38,777 nt of DNA, taken from assembly GCA_021772025.1 (NCBI GenBank), contig JAETNT010000038.1, positions 1 to 38,777 on the forward strand, given 5' to 3'. The notes below the pieces were generated by a model. The model was not told where the DNA came from and ran no database searches. It saw nothing but the letters and a program-made list of their open reading frames with translations. A program made the position numbers and the translations under genes. Origin of the DNA: Enterocloster bolteae. GTDB lineage: Bacteria > Bacillota > Clostridia > Lachnospirales > Lachnospiraceae. Shown piece by piece: positions 24,834 through 34,700 of the stretch; the stretch's first letter is position 1, and each line of letters begins with the position of its first letter.

Positions 24834-27335
24834 ATGAAAGTCTGTACCACTGCGTATGCCGTAACCAAGCAAGACAATTATTTTTCTATTGCCACCAACT
24901 GCGTGGAGATCCGTGTCTTGTTTCTGACGGATTCTATCTTAAGAATTCGGGCAGGTTTTGACGGAGATTTTGGGGAGGAATCCTATAGTCTGGTAATGAC
25001 GGCCTGGAAAGACCGAATGGACGGGTTTTTAAAGAACTATCGGAAGAGAATCACCGCAGCAGAAGCCGCTCTGGAGGACGGAGAAGAAAAGGCGATAATT
25101 CGGGGGAAAGAGCTGACCGTGATCGTAGAAAAGTCTCCTTTCCGCATCTGTGTGTATGACAAAGAGGGCGCTCTGCTTCATGCGGACATTGTGGATTTGG
25201 CCTATCAGGAAGATGCCAACCATCGCCGCATCCACACCAGCGAAATCACCCCTGATGACTGCTTCTACGGCTTTGGCGAAAAGAGCGGGGAGTTTAATAA
25301 GGCTCAGAAATTTATGGGAATGAGTCCGAAAGATGCCATGGGATACAACCCGAAGGAGACGGATTCCCTGTATAAGCATATTCCATTCTATATCAAGCTG
25401 AGCAAGAACACAAAAAAAGCAGTAGGTTACTTCTATCACAATACCTATGAGTGTGATTTTGATATGGGCAGGGAAAAAAGTAATTACTGGAAAATGCACA
25501 GCCGTTACCGGACAGACGGAGGAGACATTGACTTGTTCCTTATTTCCGGTCCATCTGTCCGCCAGGTAGTAGAGCGCTACACCGACCTTACCGGAAAATC
25601 CGCCCTGCTTCCCCGCACTGCTCTGGGATACCTGGGATCCTCCATGTACTATCCGGAACTGGAGGCAGACTGCGACGATGCTATCACCGGATTTATTGAT
25701 ACTACCAAAGAAGAGCAGATTCCCGTAGACGGATTTCAACTTTCCTCAGGCTACTGTACCGTGGAAACCGAAAAGGGAATCAAGCGCTGCGTATTTACCT
25801 GGAATAAAAAGCGCTTTAAAGATCCTAAAAATTTCTTTAAGGAAATGAAGGACAGGGGAATCACCGTAACTCCCAATGTAAAACCGGGTATTTTGTTAAT
25901 TCATCCCAAACTGGAGGAAATGAAAGAAAAAGGAATGTTTGTAAAGGCCAGCGACAGCGAGAAGCCTGCCGTGGGAACCTGGTGGGGCGGTCCGGGCATG
26001 TTTGTGGACTTTACCAGAGAATCCGCCCGAAAAGACTGGAAGGCCATGCTAAAGGAGAACGTCTTAGAATATGGAACCAGCTCAGTCTGGAACGATAACT
26101 GCGAATATGACAGCCTGGTAGACAAGGACAGCCGCTGCTATTTTGAGGGAAAGGGCGGAACCATTGGCCAGCTGAAGTCGGTTATGTCCAACATTATGTG
26201 CCATATTACCGATGAGGCGGTTCATGAGACATTTGAAAACACCCGTCCTTATATTGTGTGCCGTTCCGGTCACTGCGGCATTCAGCGATATGCACAGACC
26301 TGGGCGGGAGATAATCTGACCTGCTGGGATTCTTTAAAGTACAACATTGCCACTATTTTAGGCATGGGACTTTCCGGTGTAGCAAACCAGGGCTGTGATA
26401 TCGGCGGCTTTTACGGTCCGGCTCCTGAGGGTGAGCTTTTTATTCGATGGATTCAGAACGGCATTTTCCAGCCTCGTTTTTCCATTCACTCTACCAACAC
26501 GGATAACACGGTAACAGAGCCCTGGATGTACAGCGATTTAAAAGAAGACATCCGCAAAGCGATTCAATTTCGCTATGAGCTGAGCCCTTATCTGTATTCC
26601 TTAACCGACAGAGCCCATAGATTGGGACTTCCCATTATGGAACCTATGTGCAGCGCTTTTCAGAATGATCCCAAGTGCTATGAAGAAGGGGTAGATTTTA
26701 TGTTTGGTGACTCTCTGATGGTAGCCAACGTGGTGGAAAAAGGCGCAAAGACCCGGACCATTTATCTGCCGGAAGGTTCTGTCTTTTACGACTTTTATAC
26801 CAGAGAAGCCTGCGTGGGAGGACAAACGATTGAAATTCCCGTTACTATCAGCAGCATCCCGCTGTATGTAAAGAGCGGCGCAATTATTCCTATGGCAATA
26901 AATAAAATGGACAATCTGGCGACACAGCAGGCGACCGGAATCCGGATCCTCTGTGCGGCTGACAGGGACGGGCAGTTTGATTTGTATGAGGACGACGGCG
27001 TTACCATGGATTATGAGAAAGGCAAGTATTTAAGAACGCATATTACCATGAGAACCGGAGAGCGGACTTATCTGGACTTTGACCAGGAAGGAAGCTATGA
27101 AACTGCGGTGGAGGATTTGTCTATCGACATGATCCATCGGGAAAAATCTCCTTATTGGGTAACAGCGGACGGCGTGCAGCTTCCCCATTTCCTCCACAGA
27201 AAGAAATTTGAGGAAGCGGATCAGGGATGGTACTACAGCCAGAGGCTCAAATCCGTACAGATAAAATATAAGAATCCTAAGAAGAACCACCGGGTGTTGG
27301 TATCTTTTGAACAATTTGATTTAATCGGAATGTAA
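24834..27335 (+). CDS. Glycoside hydrolase family 31 (alpha-glycosidase)
   Basis: An 833-residue cytoplasmic retaining alpha-glycosidase. Family 31 landmarks are present: the N-terminal sugar-binding motif FYGFGEKSGEFNK, PVDGFQLSSGY at the barrel, the nucleophile D421 in SSVWNDNCEYD, and the acid/base D493 in WAGDNLTCW, followed by CDIGGFYG. The usual WxDMNE becomes WNDNCE, which places it in a divergent subgroup; the exact substrate cannot be read from this. No signal peptide is seen, so it acts on an imported sugar. Start at 24834 is fixed by AAGGAGG; an in-frame ATG at 24750 has no ribosome site. A TRAP transporter follows 15 bases later. Confidence 0.93.
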   Translation: MKVCTTAYAVTKQDNYFSIATNCVEIRVLFLTDSILRIRAGFDGDFGEESYSLVMTAWKDRMDGFLKNYRKRITAAEAALEDGEEKAIIRGKELTVIVEKSPFRICVYDKEGALLHADIVDLAYQEDANHRRIHTSEITPDDCFYGFGEKSGEFNKAQKFMGMSPKDAMGYNPKETDSLYKHIPFYIKLSKNTKKAVGYFYHNTYECDFDMGREKSNYWKMHSRYRTDGGDIDLFLISGPSVRQVVERYTDLTGKSALLPRTALGYLGSSMYYPELEADCDDAITGFIDTTKEEQIPVDGFQLSSGYCTVETEKGIKRCVFTWNKKRFKDPKNFFKEMKDRGITVTPNVKPGILLIHPKLEEMKEKGMFVKASDSEKPAVGTWWGGPGMFVDFTRESARKDWKAMLKENVLEYGTSSVWNDNCEYDSLVDKDSRCYFEGKGGTIGQLKSVMSNIMCHITDEAVHETFENTRPYIVCRSGHCGIQRYAQTWAGDNLTCWDSLKYNIATILGMGLSGVANQGCDIGGFYGPAPEGELFIRWIQNGIFQPRFSIHSTNTDNTVTEPWMYSDLKEDIRKAIQFRYELSPYLYSLTDRAHRLGLPIMEPMCSAFQNDPKCYEEGVDFMFGDSLMVANVVEKGAKTRTIYLPEGSVFYDFYTREACVGGQTIEIPVTISSIPLYVKSGAIIPMAINKMDNLATQQATGIRILCAADRDGQFDLYEDDGVTMDYEKGKYLRTHITMRTGERTYLDFDQEGSYETAVEDLSIDMIHREKSPYWVTADGVQLPHFLHRKKFEEADQGWYYSQRLKSVQIKYKNPKKNHRVLVSFEQFDLIGM

Positions 27336-27350
27336 AGGGGGCAAATCTCT

Positions 27351-28373
27351 ATGAAAAAATTTGCAGCAGTAACACTTGCTCTGAGCCTTTGGGCCCTGGC
27401 CCTTACCGGATGTGCCAACACCGGGGCATCCACCAGTGAGGCGGCCACCGCAGAGAATCCTATGGTTTTAACCCTGGCTCACGGGTTAAGCGAGACCCAT
27501 ACGGTACATATCGCCATGACGGAATTTGCGGATAAGGTCAATGAGAGAACCGACGGAAGGATCCAGGTCCGGATCCTTCCCAACGGTCAGCTGGGATCGG
27601 AGAACGAAAACATGGAGCAGCTAATGGCAGGAGTTATCTCTATGACCAAGGTTTCCGCGCCTGGGCTTGCTACCTACAACGAGGCCTACCATACCTTTGG
27701 ACTTCCTTATATTTTTGATGATACAGAGGATTTTTACCATATAATGGATTCTGAGAAGATGAGGGATTTCTTTCTCTCCTCTGAAGATGACGGATTTATT
27801 ACCGTAACCTATTATACCTCCGGCGCCCGTTCTTTTTATACTACCGACAAACCGGTACGGACTCCGGCGGATTTAAAAGGCTTGAAGATCCGGGTTCAGG
27901 ATATGAAGTCTCAGACTGACATGATGAAGGCATTGGGAGGAATCCCGGTTACCATGTCCTACGGTGACGTTTACACTTCTTTACAAACCGGCATTATCGA
28001 CGGGGCGGAGAGCAATGAAACTGCCTTGACCACCGGCAAGCACGGCGAGGTCTGCAAAGTCTTTTCCACAGACGAGCATGCTATGATTCCCGACGTACTG
28101 GTGATGAGCGCCAAGATCTGGAAGAACATCAGCCCGGAGGATCAGCAGATTATCTTAGAGGCGGCCTATGAATCTACAGAAAGCCATAAAGCGGCCTGGG
28201 ATGCAGCCATCAGCGATGCAGTAGAGGAAGCTTCTAATCAGATGAACGTAGAGTTTGTAAACGACGTAGATAAGGACGCGTTCCGTGAGGCTACCAGCAA
28301 TATGGTGGATGAATACTGCCAGGAGTATCCAGGAGTACAAAATCTGCTTGACATCATCCATTCCGTAGAGTAA
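27351..28373 (+). CDS. TRAP transporter solute-binding lipoprotein (DctP type)
   Basis: A 340-residue extracellular binding protein. The signal sequence ends in the lipobox LTGC with C21 as the lipid anchor, so in this Gram-positive it is tethered to the membrane. The DctP fold is shown by the N-terminal AHGLSETHTVHIAMTEFADK, IQVRILPNGQLGSE, LKGLKIRVQD with R181 as the probable carboxylate-binding arginine, and YTSLQTGIIDGAE. TRAP systems use ion gradients instead of ATP and most known ligands carry a carboxylate. It follows the GH31 gene after 15 bases and precedes the two membrane subunits. Confidence 0.93.
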   Translation: MKKFAAVTLALSLWALALTGCANTGASTSEAATAENPMVLTLAHGLSETHTVHIAMTEFADKVNERTDGRIQVRILPNGQLGSENENMEQLMAGVISMTKVSAPGLATYNEAYHTFGLPYIFDDTEDFYHIMDSEKMRDFFLSSEDDGFITVTYYTSGARSFYTTDKPVRTPADLKGLKIRVQDMKSQTDMMKALGGIPVTMSYGDVYTSLQTGIIDGAESNETALTTGKHGEVCKVFSTDEHAMIPDVLVMSAKIWKNISPEDQQIILEAAYESTESHKAAWDAAISDAVEEASNQMNVEFVNDVDKDAFREATSNMVDEYCQEYPGVQNLLDIIHSVE

Positions 28374-28388
28374 AGGGGGAGTGCTTTT

Positions 28389-28892
28389 ATGAAAGAAGGA
28401 TTATCTGTTGTAAAAAAAATCATGACAAAACTTTTGGCCGGAATCGCAACCATCCTGCTGTCTGTCATGACTCTGCTGGTTTTATACCAGGTATTTACCC
28501 GCTATATCTTAAATAGCCCGGCAGCCTTTACCGAGGAGCTGGTGCGCTATTTCTTAATCTGGACCAGCTTTATCGGTGCTGCCTACGCGTTTTTTACCAG
28601 ACAGCACATGTGCCTGATTGTAGTTCGGGACAGCTTAAAACCTGCCGCTAAAAAAGTTCTCATGGCGGCAGTGGATTTGCTGATTTTAGTATTTGCCCTG
28701 TTCGTTATTACCATCGGCGGCTTTAAGCTGGCAATGAGCGCTGAGAAGGTATTTTCTGCGCTTCTTGGAATCCCCAGAAGCCTGGTTTACGCCGTAGCCC
28801 CCGTTTCCGGAATCTTTATTATTGCAGCGCAGGTAATTAACCTGTATGAAGATATTACCGGAATCGCCATTGAAGGAGGGAATGAAGAATGA
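28389..28892 (+). CDS. TRAP transporter small membrane subunit (DctQ type)
   Basis: A 167-residue protein with four predicted helices at about 17-38, 50-72, 91-111 and 128-150. The motif ELVRYFLIWTSFIGAAYAF in the second helix is typical of DctQ. Its start lies 16 bases after the binding-protein stop with AAGGGGGAG upstream, and its TGA overlaps the large subunit start by four bases. It forms the transport unit with DctM. Confidence 0.92.
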   Translation: MKEGLSVVKKIMTKLLAGIATILLSVMTLLVLYQVFTRYILNSPAAFTEELVRYFLIWTSFIGAAYAFFTRQHMCLIVVRDSLKPAAKKVLMAAVDLLILVFALFVITIGGFKLAMSAEKVFSALLGIPRSLVYAVAPVSGIFIIAAQVINLYEDITGIAIEGGNEE

Positions 28893-30190
28893 GTATAGGA
28901 GCTACTACCATCGTCCTGTTTGCGGTTTTTGCCCTGCTGCTGTTTGCAAGCTGCCCCATTTCCGTCAGCATTGTAATCTCTTCCATTGTTGCGGCTGTTT
29001 CCTCCCTGTCCTGGGATCAGATCACTTTTATCACCATGCAGAAGATGAACAGCGGCGTGGAAAGTTTCTCTCTGCTTGCAATCCCGCTCTTTATTTTAGC
29101 AGGAAACATTATGAATAACGGCGGTATCGCCAGACGCCTGGTAAACTTTGCAAAGCTTTTTGTAGGCTGGATCCCCGGATCCTTAGCTCAGGCAAATATT
29201 GTGGGAAACATGCTGTTCGGCGCTTTGTCGGGATCTTCCGTTGCCGCGGCATCTGCAATGGGCGGCTGTATCTACCCCATCCAAAAGGATGAAGGCTATG
29301 ATCCGGCCTTTGCCACCGCAGTAAATATTGCTTCCGCACCAACCGGACTTTTGATTCCGCCAACCAGTGCGTTTATCGTGTATTCTACTGTTGCAGGCGG
29401 CGTGTCTATCTCTACCTTGTTTATGGCCGGTTATGTTCCCGGGATCTTAATGGGAGCAGGTTCTATGGTTGTAGCATTTATTTACGCAAAGAAACACAAA
29501 TATCCGGTATCCGGAAAAGTTGCCATGTCCGAGGCTCTTAAGGTTACGCTGGAAGCATTCCCCAGTCTGCTGTTAATCCTTATTGTTATCGGCGGTATTG
29601 TAGGCGGGATTTTTACTGCAACAGAAGGAGCAGGCATCTGCGTGCTGTACTGCCTGATTCTGTCTCTGTGCTACAAGAGTCTTACCATGAAATCCTTTAT
29701 GAAGATTCTGGTAAACAGCGCCTGCACCAGCGGCATCATCCTGTTTTTGATTTCCGCATCCTCCGCCATGTCTTTTGTCATGGCATATTCGGGAATCCCG
29801 GCGGCCATCAGCTCCGCCATCATGTCCGTATCTACCAACAAGTATGTGATCTTTTTGCTGATGAATATTATTTTGATGGTAGTCGGCATGTTTATGGACA
29901 TTACCCCGGCAATCCTGATCTTTACTCCCATTTTCCTGCCTATTGCAGAAAGCTTGGGAATGTCCAATATCCAGTTTGGAGTTATGCTGATTTTTAATAT
30001 GTGTTTAGGCAATATTACTCCTCCGGTAGGATCCGTACTGTTTGTAGGCTGCGGAATCAGTAAGATCAGCATTGAGGAAGTAACCAGAACTCTGCTTCCG
30101 TATTTTGCGGTATTGTTCCTGATTTTATTGGCAGTTACTTATATCCCTGCATTATCTCTGGGGGTTCCGTCTCTCATGGGACTCCTGTAA
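28889..30190 (+). CDS. TRAP transporter large permease subunit (DctM type)
   Basis: A 433-residue protein with about twelve membrane helices and the DctM/Dct family pattern: FSLLAIPLFILAGNIMNNGG, the re-entrant LFGALSGSSVAAASAMG, SAPTGLLIPPTSAFIVYS, and NMCLGNITPPVGSVLFVG with Gly-Asn and Pro-Pro motifs that bind sodium. ATGA overlap with the small subunit shows coupled translation. It ends the cassette; no terminator follows, and a separate promoter appears 7 bases after its stop. Confidence 0.94.
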   Translation: MSIGATTIVLFAVFALLLFASCPISVSIVISSIVAAVSSLSWDQITFITMQKMNSGVESFSLLAIPLFILAGNIMNNGGIARRLVNFAKLFVGWIPGSLAQANIVGNMLFGALSGSSVAAASAMGGCIYPIQKDEGYDPAFATAVNIASAPTGLLIPPTSAFIVYSTVAGGVSISTLFMAGYVPGILMGAGSMVVAFIYAKKHKYPVSGKVAMSEALKVTLEAFPSLLLILIVIGGIVGGIFTATEGAGICVLYCLILSLCYKSLTMKSFMKILVNSACTSGIILFLISASSAMSFVMAYSGIPAAISSAIMSVSTNKYVIFLLMNIILMVVGMFMDITPAILIFTPIFLPIAESLGMSNIQFGVMLIFNMCLGNITPPVGSVLFVGCGISKISIEEVTRTLLPYFAVLFLILLAVTYIPALSLGVPSLMGLL

Positions 30191-30196
30191 TAGGAC

Positions 30197-30226
30197 TTGA
30201 CAGGCCGTTCCTCTCACGGTTACAAT
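30197..30226 (+). promoter_or_regulatory. Promoter of the alkyltransferase gene
   Basis: A perfect TTGACA (30197-30202) and TACAAT (30221-30226) are separated by 18 bases. An imperfect dyad follows, CAATCAATT (30224-30232) with AATTGATTTG (30275-30284), which could fold in the 5' leader. Confidence 0.65.
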
Positions 30227-30304
30227 CAATTAGAGCAGCTTGGACGGACAAGAAGAAGCAGGACAGACTGCTGCAATTGATTTGAGAAAGGCGGGAGATT
30301 GCCT

Positions 30305-30799
30305 ATGATATGGATTTGCAGATACCAGTCCCCTTTGGGGGCAGTGACCATGGCTGCCAGAAAAGAAGCGCTGACCGGCCTGTGGTTTGACGGACAGAAA
30401 TATTTCGGAGCAACTCTTACAGAAGCGTGGGAGGAGAAAAAAATACCGGTTTTTGAAACAGCAAAGCGTTGGCTGGATATTTATTTTACCGGTGTCCTCC
30501 CGGATTTTATGCCGCCTCTTGAGACGGGAGGCACAAATTTCCAGAGAGAGGTATGGGAGATTCTAAAAACCATCCCTTATGGAAAGACCATGACATACGG
30601 GCAGATCGGGGCAAAAATAGCTAAGAAGAGAGGACTTCCCAGCATGTCGGCTCAGGCTGTAGGAAATGCAGTGGGAAGAAATCCGATTTCCATTTTGATT
30701 CCATGTCACAGAGTTGTGGGTGCCAGCGGAAGCTTAACCGGATATGCCGGAGGGATTGAGAAAAAAGCGGCACTGCTTACACTGGAAAAGGCAATATGA
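30305..30799 (+). CDS. ogt: Methylated-DNA--protein-cysteine methyltransferase
   Basis: A 164-residue DNA repair protein that removes alkyl groups from O6-guanine in a suicide reaction. The acceptor is C134 in ILIPCHRVV, and the helix-turn-helix and arginine finger are in YGQIGAKIAKKRG and AQAVGNAVGRNPI. The ATG at 30305 is spaced 7 bases from GGCGGGAG; a TTG at 30299 is too close to that site. It is likely a free-standing unit with its own promoter and a perfect terminator. The name ogt is used for this class without claim on its exact ortholog group. Confidence 0.94.
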   Translation: MIWICRYQSPLGAVTMAARKEALTGLWFDGQKYFGATLTEAWEEKKIPVFETAKRWLDIYFTGVLPDFMPPLETGGTNFQREVWEILKTIPYGKTMTYGQIGAKIAKKRGLPSMSAQAVGNAVGRNPISILIPCHRVVGASGSLTGYAGGIEKKAALLTLEKAI

Positions 30800-30836
30800 A
30801 AAATCAGGCCGGAACTTTTGTTCCGGCCTGATTTTT
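30799..30836 (+). terminator. Strong terminator after ogt
   Basis: AAAATCAGGCCGGAAC (30800-30815) and GTTCCGGCCTGATTTT (30820-30835) form a perfect 16-bp stem around a TTTT loop with a T run. Being a perfect stem between convergent genes, it can end transcription on both strands. Confidence 0.92.
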
Positions 30837-30856
30837 CTGCTAGGGGCTGCCGCCAT

Positions 30857-31492
30857 TTAATTGACTGCCCCATGGCTCTTATAATACTCGTCAAACAGAT
30901 TATTTACTGCAGTATGGGTCTCTCCGCAAATAGAGGGAAGAGCCCCGCCCCATGCGGCGCCTGCCTGCTTAAAGCCTTTTTCTACGGCAGCCTGCATTTC
31001 TCTCATTTTGTCTACATCATCCCCTGCAAGGGCCTGAGCAAAATCAAAAATCCTCTGGGAGGTCTGAGATACACCCCAGAAACCATTCTCAGAAATTGCC
31101 TGAGTAGCTTCTTCCTTGGTTTTTGCATCAACGGTGTAATTTCCGCTTGCTACAAATTTCCAGAAGTTGTCGCCGCTTGCCATAGCGCCGTTAATACCCT
31201 GCTTATGGAAGGTCTGAAGCATCATATTGGTAAAACGCGCCATCTGATTGTTTACATCATCTTTTAAGCTCTGTACCAGAGCGGCGCGTTCAGACTTGCT
31301 CATTTTGGAAATATCGGGAGTACTGCTAATCTCTGCCCGATCAGTATCAGGTTTTTTGGCCTCAGAAGCAGCGGCCTCTGTCTCCTTCTTAGGCGCCGCT
31401 GAGGCGGTAGAAGCAGCGGGTGCGCCGGTGTAGGCACTCTGCACTGCCGTTGCGTTTTTGCTGTAAGTTACGTCATTTAACATAGACATCAT
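30857..31492 (-). CDS. Conserved protein of unknown function
   Basis: A 211-residue protein with no signal peptide or membrane helix. The N-terminal third is disordered and rich in Ala, Thr, Glu and Lys. A short motif EISSTPDISKMSKSERAAL precedes a long helix (VQSLKDDVNNQMARFTNMML), and the C-terminal domain has the strong pattern ISENGFWGVSQTSQRIFDFAQALAG and AWGGALPSI. Proteins with this pattern recur in Lachnospiraceae genomes, but I know of no assigned role. The disordered N-terminus followed by a helical anchor is like that of small secreted or sigma-factor-binding proteins, which is only a resemblance. The start at 31492 (or the next ATG, 31489) has GGAGGAG in place. Confidence 0.7.
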   Translation of the reverse strand: MMSMLNDVTYSKNATAVQSAYTGAPAASTASAAPKKETEAAASEAKKPDTDRAEISSTPDISKMSKSERAALVQSLKDDVNNQMARFTNMMLQTFHKQGINGAMASGDNFWKFVASGNYTVDAKTKEEATQAISENGFWGVSQTSQRIFDFAQALAGDDVDKMREMQAAVEKGFKQAGAAWGGALPSICGETHTAVNNLFDEYYKSHGAVN

Positions 31493-31550
31493 ACACTCCT
31501 CCTTTTAAGATAATATACATTCTAAAGATTCGTAATGGATATACTTTTCT

Positions 31551-31579
31551 CATATACCTTCTATTTAGTATATCGGCAA
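31551..31579 (-). promoter_or_regulatory. Promoter of the unknown-function gene
   Basis: On the - strand, TTGCCG (31579-31574) and TATATG (31556-31551) are 17 bases apart, 58 bases before the start. The sequence GCCGATAT overlaps the -35 and recalls a sigma-28 -10 box, but a matching TAAA at the correct distance is missing, so the vegetative reading is preferred. Confidence 0.5.
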
Positions 31580-31649
31580 GTTTTACCGGGAAATAAAGAG
31601 AAATGGCATAAATATGAAAAAAATGTAATGCCTTGACCATGTTAAATTC

Positions 31650-31678
31650 TTTACGAGCCTGATGGTATGTGGTAAAGT
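31650..31678 (+). promoter_or_regulatory. Candidate promoter of the SNF2 helicase gene
   Basis: TTTACG (31650-31655) and TAAAGT (31673-31678) are 17 bases apart, 66 bases before the start. The match is only fair. Downstream, CCTGT and ACAGG form a small leader hairpin before the ribosome site AAAAGGAGAA. Confidence 0.4.
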
Positions 31679-31744
31679 AAAAGAAATGCCAGAACTTGAA
31701 AAACACCTGTAAAAAATGACAGGGATAGGAAAAGGAGAACACAG

Positions 31745-34700
31745 ATGCTACTTGTAAATACAATCCGGAAAGAATGTTTTTCTGCTACTTATCAAAAAGG
31801 AGCCAATATTTATTTGTCAGATAAAATAGAAAACCAGTCTATTGAAAAAGAAAACAGGAGCAGCAAGATCAGGGCGGATGTGATTGGCAGCGGAAGGCAG
31901 AAGTATAAAACCAGTGTTACCATAAGCGATGACGACGATATTACAGAATACTCCTGCACTTGTCCGGCCTACTCCAGTTATTTCGGCATGTGTAAGCATT
32001 GCGTAGCGCTGGCTCTGTCTTACCGGGGATACCAGCTTGCGAAAGAGAAGAAGGACAGGGAGCAGGAGGGGCCCACAGGAAAACCAGGCCTTTCTAAAAC
32101 ATCCGTTTCAAAGGAAGGTCAGAAAAAGGCCCGGCCGGTTACCTCGAGCCAGCTAAAAACCATGATTTCAAGCTATGCATCTATGGGAAAAAGCAGATTT
32201 ATGGAGGGGTATAGGGGAGAGATCCAACTGATACCGGAGTTTGACTGCCTGGGGCAGAACATGTCGGTAGAATTTAAAATCGGAACTCAAAGGAAATATG
32301 TGCTGAAAAATGTCTGCAAGCTTCTGGATCATGTAGAAAAAGGAACCTACGATTCCTACGGAAAGAGCCTGGGCTTTGTACATACCCGGGACGCATTTAC
32401 AGAGGAAGCCCTTCAGTGGATTGACTTAATGTCCTCCCTTCTTCGGGCCAGGTATCACAATTTTTCCTTTGCAAGTCAAAACTATTCCAGCAATTTCCGG
32501 AAAATTCCTCTCCAGGCCCTGGGATTGGAAAAGTGTTTTCAGATGTATATGGGAAAGACCTTTCAAGCCGGCGATAGGGAATATAGGATAAAAGACGAGA
32601 ATCCCAGGCTTAAGCTGACGGTGACGGCGGAAGGGGAAGACGGCGTCCGCCTGAAGATGGCTCCCGTTCAGGCCATTTATGGAAGCTCCAGACGATACCT
32701 GGTATTGGATGGCATCATTTATCAATGCAGTCCGGAATTTTCCGTGAAAGTATGGCCGGCTCTTGTGGCCCTTAATGCAGTGAACCCGGAAGGCTATTCC
32801 TATTATTATGGACGGGAAGGGTCTCTCTATCTGGATAAGGAGGATTTCCGGGGATTTTTCGGAAATGTGGCGCCGGTTTTAGAGCCGTATCTGGAGATTG
32901 TCACCGAGCATTTTGACCCGGAGCAGTACCGGCCAAGAGAAGCGGAGCTTTGTGTTTATCTGGAATATGAAGAAGGGGTCCCTTATTCCGTTCAGGCAAG
33001 AGCGGAGGCTGTATACGGGGATGCGGTTTACGATATATTTGAGGACATGGATCTGGAGAAGGAGTACCGGGATGTGGAAAAGGAACGGCTCCTGACAGAG
33101 GAGTTAAGTCAGTACTTTACGTTTCAGAAGACAAAAAGCGGATATCTGGGATACTGCCCCGGTGAGGAGGAGCTTTATGATTTGCTGAAAAACGGCTTGG
33201 AACGGCTTTATAAAATAACCTCTCTTATGATAGACGAAAAGATAAGGGGAATCCGTCTGGTGAAATCACCAAAGGTAACCATAGGCGTAAGCCTTCAGGA
33301 AGGAATGCTGGATTTTTCTTTGGAATCAGAGGACATGAGCTTAGAGGAGATGGAAAGCGTTCTGGCTTCCCTTCGCAGAAAAAAGAAGTTTTACCGGATG
33401 AAAAGCGGAGACTTTATCAGCTTGGAAAACAACGGGCTCTCCCTGATTTCCGACTTGTCTTCAGGACTTCAGATTCCGGCAGGAGAATTGGAAACGGGGC
33501 ATTTTAGAGCGCCGGATTACCGGGCGGCTTATGTTTCCGAGGCGGTAAAGGAGGCGGGGGAAGGAGTCAATATCAAGCGCAGCGCGGACTTTAAGCGTCT
33601 GATCCGGGACATGAAAAGCTACTCTGACAGTGATTTCGAGGTTCCCCAAGAAATAAAAGCTGATCTAAGGGGTTATCAGAAGGACGGCTTCCGGTGGCTG
33701 GCCATCCTGGACGCCTGGGGGTTTGGCGGTATTTTGGCAGACGACATGGGGTTGGGAAAGACTCTTCAAGTGATTGCGTTTTTACAGATGAAGAAGGAAA
33801 ACGCATTGATTGTGTGCCCTGCCTCCTTGGTGTACAACTGGGAAAGCGAGGTAAAGCGGTTTGCCCCAAAGCTGAAACCCTGTATCATTGCCGGTTCCGC
33901 AAAGGACAGAAAGGCACAAATAGAAAATATGCCGGAAGAAAGGGCTGGATGGGTCTTTATTACCTCTTACGATCTTCTGAAAAAGGACATTTCTTTTTAT
34001 AAGGATAAAAAATTTTACTGCATGGTTGCGGACGAAGCCCAGTATCTGAAAAACGCAGGAACCCAGACGGCAAAGACGGTAAAACAGGTTAAGGCCCAAA
34101 GGCGTTTTGCGCTGACAGGAACGCCTATCGAAAATCAGCTAAGCGATTTATGGAGCATTTTTGATTTTATTATGCCCGGGTATTTATACGGTTACAGCCG
34201 GTTTCGGGAAGAACTGGAGCTTCCTGCTGCGGCAAGAAAAGATGAGGACGCTCTCAGGCGTCTGAAAATGCTGGTGACTCCTTTTATTCTCCGAAGAAAG
34301 AAAAAGGATGTGTTGAAGGATCTGCCGGATAAACTGGAGGAAGTGGTATATACCCGCATGGAGGAAGCTCAGAGAAAGGTTTACGATGCTCATGTAAAAC
34401 GGCTGCGGCTGGAGCTGGCGGGCCAGAGCGAGGAAGAGTATAACCAGAATAAGTTGAAATATCTGGCAGAACTTACCAGGCTGCGGATGATTTGCTGTTG
34501 TCCGGCCCTGTGCTTTGAGAGCTATGAAGGGGGTTCCGCCAAGACCGAGATGTGTATGGAATTAATTGAAAATGCAGTGTCAGGCGGCCATCGCCTGCTG
34601 GTTTTTTCTCAGTTTACCAAAATGCTGGATATTCTTTCAGAGGAGCTTAAAAAGCGAAAACTGGCTTACTTGTATCTGTCCGGGCAAAACACCAAGGAAG

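Noticed and set aside
31574..31588. Sigma-28 (flagellar) promoter before the unknown-function gene
   Set aside because: GCCGATAT resembles the -10 but TAAA is only 4 bases upstream rather than about 15, so the spacing is wrong.
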